Shown here one piece after another: positions 56,699 to 64,000 of a stretch of 64,000 nt of DNA. The notes beneath the pieces were generated by a model. That model did no database searches and was not told the origin of the DNA. It saw nothing but the letters and a program-made list of their open reading frames with translations. The position numbers and the translations under genes were made by a program. Origin of the DNA: Entonaema liquescens (taxonomy: Eukaryota > Ascomycota > Sordariomycetes > Xylariales > Xylariaceae); NCBI GenBank assembly GCA_902805475.1, contig CADCSX010000006.1, positions 2,790,001-2,854,000 on the forward strand. The letters run 5' to 3'. How positions within the stretch are numbered: position 1 is the stretch's first letter; each line of letters begins with the position of its first letter.

Positions 56699-58207
56699 CT
56701 ATGCTTCGTTGAACATGTACCCATGATTGTCCAGCAGGCTGCTAGAAGCTACATAGCTGAATCCGCCGAAAGGATCTTCCTTCAAGCTATCCTTTGATGG
56801 CAAGTCATCCCAAGGAGACTTGGCCAATATAGGGCTTAGGGGTAACTCAGTGAACTCGGGAGCAAAATTCTCTGCGAGTTCAGGGTCCGTGATCATTGGC
56901 TGAATCGGTGGCTCTATCTCCCTAGCCGCAAGCTTCTTCCAATCGATCTTTCGGAAGAATCTATGTTTCTTGATGGTCTGGAGGTCTTTGGGCATGTTCG
57001 AGCCGAGACGCTTTGTAGGATCCTTCTTTAGAAACCTAGTTAATAGGTCCTTGGCGTCGGGCCCTAGGAAGTAAGGCAAGACAAGTTTCTGCTTGACGAT
57101 GTTGTTCTGGATCTTGGCATGGTTACCGCCGCGGAAGGGTGGATTACCCGTCATAAGGTCGTAACCCAACGCTCCAAACGACCACCAATCAACGGCCTTG
57201 CCGTACTTCTGGCCCAAGACGATCTCAGGAGCCATATACTCCACCGTTCCAAGTATGGACTTGCAACCATCGTCTTCGTCTACTGAGACCTTGGATAGCC
57301 CGAAGTCTGTTAGCAGGAGATGACCCTGTGCGTCTAGGAGGCAGTTCTCTGGCTTCAAATCTCTATACACCACACCGAGCGTATCGTGAAGATGGGATAG
57401 AGCCAGGACCATCTCTGCCATGTAAAAGGCAGCAACCGGCTCAGGGAACATCTTCTCAGTGTTGAGATGAGTAAATAGTTCTCCGCCCTGTCCATATTCG
57501 AGGATGAGATATAGTCTCTCTTGGTCCTGGAATGCGTAGAATAGCTTGACAACGAAGGGATGTCTGTTAACGGACTCGAGTATTTGCCTTTCTGTCTTTG
57601 TTTGCTCGATAAGCTTCTTGTGCACAACAACGGAAGCCTTCTTGAACTGCTTCTGCGCGTAAAGCCGACCTGTGGTACGCTGTTTAACTAGTAGGACGGT
57701 CCCGTACGTGCCCTTTCCAAGACAGCGTAGTGTTTCGAAGTCGTCGGCCTGTATCTTCCGGGGAACTAGCCCGCCTTCAATCGCACCATATTTCTTCTCT
57801 TGTACGCTCTCGCTTACAAAGTCATGCTCTAACTGGACTTCATAACTGGTAGATCCGCCCTCTGAAATTTCGTCGTCACTACGGCCCATTTGGCTGGTGG
57901 CTCCGCTCATGCAGCGGCGGCGACTGTTGCTTCGAGTTCGGGCCATAGAGCTGGAACGAGAACCACCAAGACTGAGAGGTTCCAGCTGCATGCGCAGCTT
58001 AGCGATACCGCTAATCGCAGGTGAGTTGTGACCGCGAAGTACGGGGCTGCAGTTGGCGCTGATAACATCGTCGAGGCGAGGGGTGCGACCACGTCGCGCA
58101 GACAGAGGCGGCGTCTTGTAGTGGTCCTCGTCATCGTTGTCGGACATTATTGGGGTATGCGCGAAGCCACGAACGGTGGTAAGCGCTGGTGCCGCCGGCG
58201 GTAACAT
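56699..58207 (-). CDS. AGC-family protein kinase, S6K / Psk1 type
   Basis: This single-exon gene encodes 502 residues. A Ser/Arg-rich N-terminus (SGGSRSSSMARTRSNSRRR-like) precedes a kinase domain at about 157-417: GKGTYGTV, Lys186 (YAQKQF), YRDLKPEN (Asp283), DFG (301) and KSILGTVEYMAPE with Ser317 at the activation-loop position. The AGC tail carries APEFTELPLSP (turn-motif serine ~459) and the hydrophobic motif DPFGGFSYV (Ser484), which is the S6-kinase signature. S6K/Psk1 kinases phosphorylate ribosomal protein S6 downstream of TORC1. The activation loop reads SILGTVEY rather than the usual TFCGT-EY of Sch9 and most AGC kinases. A second in-frame ATG at residue 21 (MSDNDDEDHYKTPPL) may be the true start. 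No C2 domain is present, which separates it from the Sch9 gene in this window. Confidence 0.92.
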   Translation of the reverse strand: MLPPAAPALTTVRGFAHTPIMSDNDDEDHYKTPPLSARRGRTPRLDDVISANCSPVLRGHNSPAISGIAKLRMQLEPLSLGGSRSSSMARTRSNSRRRCMSGATSQMGRSDDEISEGGSTSYEVQLEHDFVSESVQEKKYGAIEGGLVPRKIQADDFETLRCLGKGTYGTVLLVKQRTTGRLYAQKQFKKASVVVHKKLIEQTKTERQILESVNRHPFVVKLFYAFQDQERLYLILEYGQGGELFTHLNTEKMFPEPVAAFYMAEMVLALSHLHDTLGVVYRDLKPENCLLDAQGHLLLTDFGLSKVSVDEDDGCKSILGTVEYMAPEIVLGQKYGKAVDWWSFGALGYDLMTGNPPFRGGNHAKIQNNIVKQKLVLPYFLGPDAKDLLTRFLKKDPTKRLGSNMPKDLQTIKKHRFFRKIDWKKLAAREIEPPIQPMITDPELAENFAPEFTELPLSPILAKSPWDDLPSKDSLKEDPFGGFSYVASSSLLDNHGYMFNEA

Positions 58208-59952
58208 CCTGGAATATTTATTTCTTGAAAGTATCTAAATAGTTGCTTTAATTAAATAATGGTAAAAAATAGAGTCGTCCGTCGATGTGACTCTCTCAAC
58301 CCGCCCCGATTCAAGGTAGGCGGGAGCCACGTCGTCGCTCGGCGTCAGCGCGTGCTTCGCAAAGGTAATCGGGATGCGCAGGCTGAAGGGTCGGAGTGAG
58401 CATCTGGTTGCGGACTAAAGACGAAGAGAAACTGTCGGAATCGTTTTGCTGATGCATTGGCAGTCGAATAGTTAATTGCGCGAAGGCGTCTTGAATCTGT
58501 TTGGTGTCAAAAATGGGTTCACCGGACGGTGGTGGTGGTTGAAAAGTTGAAGATTGAAAAGGGAGGAAGTAGAAAGCCGGACATGGCAGGTGTTAATAAG
58601 GCCACCCACTGAAAACATAAATTGTACGATTTCTTCGCCTACAAGTTTTTTTTTACGGGCGGGGTGTAGCGAGCGGACCTCAAATTTTCACAAGCCAACC
58701 AAATCTTTTCTATTTTCAGCTGTGCAGATTGGAAAGCCCCGTGCCAAGGGTGGTCAAGGGGTAATCGGGTTAGGCGGACACCAGACCCCCCAGTACCTCC
58801 AATGCGTCCTAGCACGTTCCTTCAGGCTGTTCAGGTGCCCCAACGTTAATCCACCGCAGGTACCACCATAGCGCCATGCCAGCATGCTGCCATACCACTG
58901 CTAATCCATGTCCCGTGTTCCCGCGATTAGCCGCTACAAGCTGACCATCAGGCACAACGCATTAACTACAACCATAGAATTTATATATATTCTCTCCTAG
59001 TCACACATATTGGTCAAATACTTACCTGGTTATGGAGACTCGTACTCAATATTACTGTTAGGTAATAGAAGGAGGGTTAGAATTACGAAAGGTCATCTTA
59101 GCCGAGCTATAAGTAATAGTACCTGAATATCATATTAGGTTCAACTAATAATTTCTAATCCCAACTCCATCTACTCTTACCATTTTTTATTGTATTACAA
59201 TATGAGAGTCTCCGCATATTCGAGCTTGGGGTATTGTGTATTGTATACTTGCTTCTCTTTGAGACATTGGCTCTTCCTGGGAACCTACAGGGAAATATAG
59301 GTAGCATTACTTGAAACGTACGAAGTACCTAAGTATTAATACTTGCGCTGCCCTTGGTGCACTAAATGAGCAACAATACAATGTCAGACAAAACAAAGAG
59401 TTCCAGTCCGGGTCCAGCGATCTAGAGACGATATTGACGTTCTCAGCATAAAGAGTAAATAACTAACCACCTAGTTCGAGACCTAATTTTAATATGTAAA
59501 TCACTAGAACTTGAAGTAGTCAGTTAATAGCCCGAATTGGATTAACTCAGAGAAAATGGTACGTACATGTGTACCAATAGAATGCAGTTGAAATTCGAAA
59601 GGGAAACTGCTGTTTGTCTTGACCTTTCAAGTTGCATTAGGTGCAACCTAGTTGTACCAGTTAACTACATGCATACGCTAGACTGAAAGCTTTAGAGCTA
59701 AAATCTTAGAGCTTTGACCACTATAAGCGTGTTTCTCCACTTTTATGTTCACCTTCAACGCGGCTTCGAAGAACTTGTAAAAAGCTAGTTACCTACTATC
59801 AATCTCCAGTACAAGTACCCAGATATATTTTATCGCAACTCGCTTGCTTTTGTTTTCAAGGCGCGAGCCAACTCAGAAGCATACAGTCGACTCACTAACT
59901 CACCACGCTCGAGAATCAGAAGGCTTTTGGCTGCTAGTATCTATTGCCCATC
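58208..59952. other. divergent promoter region between the kinase and PRP4
   Basis: About 1.7 kb between two divergent starts. The first 600 bases are GC-rich and probably the kinase promoter; the middle (58980-59750) is AT-rich. A frame at 58554-58871 shows no motif. The sequence just before 59953 looks like a short leader. Confidence 0.55.
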
Positions 59953-61571
59953 ATGATGCACCCGGCGCGACAGGCGTATGTGGAGGAAGCGGAAGAGGTA
60001 AGTTTACATACCCCGAGCGTTTTCTATGCCGCTTAGCTAACGTACTTCTTCGTCAGGATCGTGGTATGACTCTGGATGAGATCCCCGTAGATCGTGACTA
60101 TGATATTCCCTCTGCAGCTGCCGGCATTGCGCCGGAAAAAGCATCAGCTATATTGTCCCAATTTGAGCGGAAGAGGAGAGCGGCAACAATGGCAGTACCT
60201 ACAGATGATGGCCGAGTACGTGCAAAACTACGTGAACTTGGAGAACCTATCACACTTTTCGGCGAAGGCCCGGCGGATCGACGAGACAGATTAAGAGAAC
60301 TTTTAGCTCTACAATCGGAACAAGCGCCGACGGAATCACCAGATATTGCGATGGAGGATGCGCCGGAAGAGGATCAAGAAGACCAGGAAGAGGAGTTCTA
60401 CACCACTGGAAGTGATGAGTTATTACGGGCGCGGCAAGATATTGCCCGCTTCTCACTACCACGGGCGAAACAAAGACTGCTATTTCAAAAGCAGGAAGCG
60501 TCCATACCTCTACGAACCCACGTCAAATTCCGCAAAGAGATCAAGGAGCGCTTACAGGCGTTCGAATTACAAGGCAGCCAGACCGCAGGAGACAGGAATG
60601 TCAGCATGACGAGAATATCACCTAATGGCGAGCTTGTTGCTGCCGGGAATTGGGGAGGCTCCATCAAGCTGATTGGAATACCGTCGTTGGAGGAGAAGAT
60701 GACGCTGCGAGGGCATACTAACAGAGTTAGTGGCATCTCGTGGTTTCCCGGCGCTACCCTTCCCGAAAATAATGTTTCGCCCGAAACGGTTAATTTGGCC
60801 TCGGGAGGAGCTGAGGGTCAAGTAAACCTTTGGTCTTTAAACAAGGATACGCCGCTCTCGACGCTAGAAGGGCACGGTCAACGAGTATGTCGAGTTGAGT
60901 TCCATCCCTCAGGGCGGTATCTTGCTTCGGCATCAGAAGACACTACGTGGCGATTATGGGATGTGGAATCGACAACGGAGTTGTTACTACAAGAAGGCCA
61001 CTCACGCGGCGTCTTCGCTATCAGCTTTAATTCTGACGGATCACTACTGGCTAGTGCTGGTTTGGATAGCATTGGAAGAATTTGGGACTTGAGGTCTGGA
61101 AGGACTGTCATGATTCTGGATGGGCACGGGGACGGACATATTAAACCTATCCACGGCATTGATTGGGGTTCAGATGGTTATCGAGTGTTAACCGGGTCAG
61201 CAGACGGCTGGATTAAATGCTGGGATGTAAGGAAGGTCCAGAGGACCGGCGGTATTGGAGCCCATACCAGTGCAGTCTCGGATCTTAGATGGTACAAGGG
61301 ATTAGATGATCCTATCCTGGGAACTCCTCCAGGCCTTGACGAGAAGGGAAACCAGCTCCCTAAAAAGTCAAGCACGTTCTTTGTATCCAGCGGGTTTGAC
61401 CGTAAGGTTAATGTCTTTTCCGCTGACGACTGGACCCTCATACAAACCTTAGAAGGACATACCGGACCGGTTGCTAGTGTAGATATCAGCAGAGATGCAA
61501 GATGGATTGTCAGCGGCGGGCACGACAGAACAGTTAAGTTATGGGGCCGGAATGATGGCGAGGGAATTTAG
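59953..61571 (+). CDS. PRP4: U4/U6 snRNP WD-repeat protein PRP4
   Basis: Two exons (59953-59997 and 60057-61571) encode 519 residues. The first codes [15 protein letters not shown] and joins [18 protein letters not shown], a typical Prp4 start. The splicing-factor (SFM) motif follows: [19 protein letters not shown], then [11 protein letters not shown]. After an acidic spacer ([16 protein letters not shown]) and a helical segment ([18 protein letters not shown]) come seven WD repeats from about 200 to the end (for example [50 protein letters not shown] ending VKLWGRN). Prp4 binds Prp3 and the U4/U6 duplex in the tri-snRNP and is essential for splicing. The intron is 59 nt with GTAAGT and CTAAC-like signals. 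Confidence 0.95.
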
Positions 61572-61850
61572 CAAACTGGATTATGATGATGGTTGAAGAA
61601 GCATGGTAAATAAAAGCAAGCTCGGAAGATACCCAATAGAAATACTCGTATTGTGTCGAGAGGAAATACTTGAAGTCGTGAATACTTACAGGTAAACATA
61701 AGATGTGCTATTATTCAAGAGCAATATAGCATAGCATCTTTTAGATAGTGTGCATAATATCATATTACTGTATTAGGTATCAAGTACACGTTACATGCTA
61801 CCCGGTGGTTGAATAACGTAATTAACGTTCAAGTTAAACTTGCACTTATA

Positions 61851-62487
61851 GAGGGTGTTTTATTGCATAAGTTTGGAAATATTTATAAAAAGTAAGCATA
61901 AGTATTAACAATGCGTTTGTAAAATATTAATTAATTTATTTTTATTTAAATTTAATTTATAAATTGCTTTATAATATTTTTAAAAATATTTAATAAATTT
62001 TAATAATTTTATTTAAAATTATTTAAAATTAAAAAATATTTTTAAAATAATTTTTAAATATTTTTTAAATCGTTTATTTTTTTTATAACGTTAAATTTTT
62101 TATAATTATAACGTTAAAACTTTTATAATTATAACGTTAAAATTTTTATAATTACAACGTATTTAATAATAAAAATATAATATATTTAATAATTATTTAA
62201 AATTACGTTTTTAATAAAAATATTTTTTATAATTATAATATATTTAATAATAATTAAATAAATAATAATAATAACGTTAAAAATAATTTTAATTTTTTAA
62301 TAAAATAAGCGTAAATTAATAAATATAAAATATAAACGTAAAAAAGTTTTTAAATATTAAGGTTAGCGCTAATTTATTTAAATTATAATGGGAATCGCCT
62401 TATAAACAAGATAAGATTCCGCATACTTATATGTTAAGGTGGTATAAGCCATAAGCAAAGCATAACTTATCGAACAAAACACCCCCA
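61851..62487. mobile_element. AT-rich inverted-repeat element, probable RIP-mutated DNA transposon or MITE
   Basis: A block of about 640 bp is bounded by inverted repeats. The left arm 61853-61873 starts GGGTGTTTTATTG; the right arm 62464-62484 read in reverse starts GGGTGTTTTGTTC; about 18 of 21 positions match. A TA dinucleotide lies just outside each arm (left at 61849-61850, right at 62488-62489), like the TA target duplication of Tc1/mariner elements. The interior from about 61920 to 62340 is almost pure A/T, and nearly all remaining C stand in CpG, as expected after repeat-induced point mutation has removed CpA sites. There is no open frame for a transposase, so it is a non-autonomous copy or an eroded relic. 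It sits between PRP4 and the cyclin gene. Confidence 0.6.
62085..62176. repeat. 23-bp tandem repeat inside the AT-rich element
   Basis: The motif ATAACGTTAAA recurs at 62085, 62108 and 62131, with a diverged copy ACAACGT at 62154, an exact 23-bp period. Each unit carries the self-complementary core AACGTT. A further AACGTT occurs near 62274. Confidence 0.8.
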
Positions 62488-62834
62488 TAGGTTCAGTGAC
62501 GAATCCGATAGAGAAGCAAGGGCGATCTCAGAGGGAAAGTGATAGCAACCATTCAGATTACCATCTCCATCTTTCCATCCTACCATCCTACCATGTTACC
62601 ATCCAACTAATTTCTTTGTATTATTTTTTCTTTACTTCTACAAAACTCATAATCTCAACATTATCGGAAACTACAAAAAAGAAATTACAGAAGAGATGAT
62701 CCAGCTAATTAACGCCACTTAAAAAAAAAAAAAAAGGGTTCCTTTAGGCGACTTACCTAACTAAGGCTTGGAACCGCCGCAGGAGCTTACAATTGCTTCG
62801 CTCACCACCCCACAAAGCCACGGGCCACAACGAA
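62488..62834. other. leader and promoter side of cyclin gene
   Basis: About 350 bp between the AT-rich element and the cyclin ATG. It shows CCATC iterations near 62560-62605, a 15-A run near 62720-62735 and no alternative exon. Confidence 0.5.
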
Positions 62835-64000
62835 ATGGCGAGCATCGATAGATATCGACCTCCTCAACGGGAAACATACCAATTTCCACCTGCACCTTCT
62901 AGCAAAAGTAGTCTCAACAGTTCTTCTAAGTCGCCATCTCGAAGACGTGACATACCTCCCCCAGCCCCTTCACCACCTACGAACTCATCGCGTACATCAC
63001 CTCCGAGACCACAGTCGCGACGAAGCGCGCAATCACCTACCCGCTCAGTGACCCGAACACCTCTCGCCATGCCGAATCAATGGTATTTTACTCAGGACGA
63101 GGTCCTTAGCAGCCCTAGCATCCTAGATGGATTGTCGCCACAAGAGGAGAGATTAAGGCGAGCAAAGGGCGTCAACTTCATATACCAAGCTGGCATACTA
63201 CTCGAACTTCCTCAGACTACCCTTTACGTCGCAGGCGTTTTTTTTCATCGATTCTTCATGAGGCGTAGTATGGTCGAAGAGAAGCACGGAATACACCACT
63301 ACGTAAGTTTACCAATAACCCGATCCAAACCGCCCGACAAGAACATGACTGACCGTGTCGGTTACAGAACATTGCTGCGACTGCGCTCTTCTTAGCGAAC
63401 AAGACGGAAGAGAACTGCCGCAAGACCAAAGATATTATTATTGCGGTTGCGAAAGTTGCACAAAAGAACGTTAAACTTGTCGTGGATGAACAATCCAAAG
63501 AATACTGGAGATGGCGTGATAGTATCCTCATGTTTGAGGAAGTCATGCTCGAGAACCTAACCTTCGACCTTATGATCGAAAGCCCGCATTTTAAGTTGTA
63601 CGACTTCCTTGGCCAGCTGCAATCAATTCACAACAAGAATCTGCGACATGCGGCATGGGCTTTCTTGAACGACTCGTGCCTAACTACTTTGCCGCTTCTC
63701 ATGGACGCACGCGACATCGCTATCGCCGCAATCTTCTTCTCCAGCTGCTTCACCGGGGAGCGAATAGAAGACGTGAATGGTGAGGCATGGTGGAAGGCGC
63801 TGAATGGCAACGAGGACAATTGTGCAAAGGCAATACTTGTTCTCAAAGACTTCTACGTTGAGAACCCCTTGCGCAAACAGGAGAATCCGTACTCGCAGTC
63901 TCCTGTCTTTATTCTCGATAGTACTCGAAGAAGAGGCGAAGACATCGATATACGTTCAGCCAATGGCACCCCTAGAACAGATAGTGCTACCCAGAGTCCC
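62835..64000 (+). CDS. cyclin K/T-type cyclin (CDK9/Bur1 partner), 3' end outside window
   Basis: Exon 62835-63302 and exon 63368 onward join HGIHHY to NIAATALFLANKTEENCRKT. At least 367 residues are present and the frame is still open at the window edge. A Ser/Pro/Arg-rich N-terminus precedes NQWYFTQDEVLSSPSILDGL, a motif typical of transcriptional cyclins, and the first cyclin box (RRAKGVNFIYQAGILLELPQ, VAGVFFHRFFMRRSM). The second half has WRWRDSILMFEEVMLENLTF and a second box (AAWAFLNDSCLTTLPLL, DIAIAAIFFSSCF). It is closest in character to cyclin K/T, S. pombe Pch1 and Bur2, which activate CDK9/Bur1 to phosphorylate RNA polymerase II and elongation factors. Assignment against the CTK2-type cyclin is not certain. 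The start is the first ATG of the frame. Confidence 0.88.

Noticed and set aside
45348..58207. A signalling gene cluster built around the two kinases
   Set aside because: The genes between them (ATP synthase subunit, b561 protein) are unrelated in function, and large gaps intervene; linkage alone does not make a system.

Overview
The window reads as nuclear DNA of a filamentous ascomycete, probably a Sordariomycete. Genes have short introns (about 45-90 nt) with GTAAGT/GTATGT-type donors and CTAAC/CTGAC branch-like sites. Intergenic DNA is long, AT-leaning and carries scattered TAGGTACCTA palindromes. The gene families are typical of Pezizomycotina: a Zn2Cys6 factor, Abp1, Sch9, a DOMON-cytochrome b561 protein and a multicopper oxidase. 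The lineage call is inference. No rRNA, tRNA, CRISPR array, plasmid or virus is visible. I rebuilt exon structures by hand; most genes join in frame at clean GT-AG sites.

Layout. 0-10 kb: a membrane-anchored Lys/Glu-rich protein (-), an inosine-uridine nucleoside hydrolase (+, four exons, one GC-AG intron), LSM8 (-, three small exons) and a small secreted protein (+). 10-24 kb: a Zn2Cys6 regulator (-), a membrane-anchored multicopper oxidase (+), monothiol glutaredoxin Grx3/4 (-) and a three-finger C2H2 protein (-). 24-38 kb: actin-binding protein Abp1 (+), a cysteine-rich tail protein (+), cytosolic Fe-S assembly factor NAR1 (+), a SUZ-type protein (-), a 109-residue orphan (+) and a 583-residue acidic/basic nuclear-type protein (+). 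38-43.7 kb: a gene-poor stretch with microsatellites. 43.7-58.2 kb: a putative 129-residue protein (+), the AGC kinase Sch9 (+), ATP synthase subunit H (-), a DOMON-cytochrome b561 protein (-) and a second AGC kinase of the S6K/Psk1 type (-). 59-64 kb: the U4/U6 snRNP protein PRP4 (+), an extremely AT-rich relic with terminal inverted repeats that looks like a RIP-mutated DNA transposon, and a cyclin K/T-type gene (+) cut by the window end.

The genes are mostly housekeeping and do not form an obvious cluster. Some share processes: LSM8 and PRP4 both serve U6/U4-U6 snRNPs, Grx3/4 and NAR1 both serve cytosolic iron-sulfur metabolism, and Sch9 and the S6K-like kinase are both nutrient-signalling AGC kinases. 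I see no convincing new multi-gene system. The best leads are the AT-rich inverted-repeat element, the unassigned secreted and orphan proteins, unusual splice sites, and regulatory motifs that fit the adjacent gene's function.
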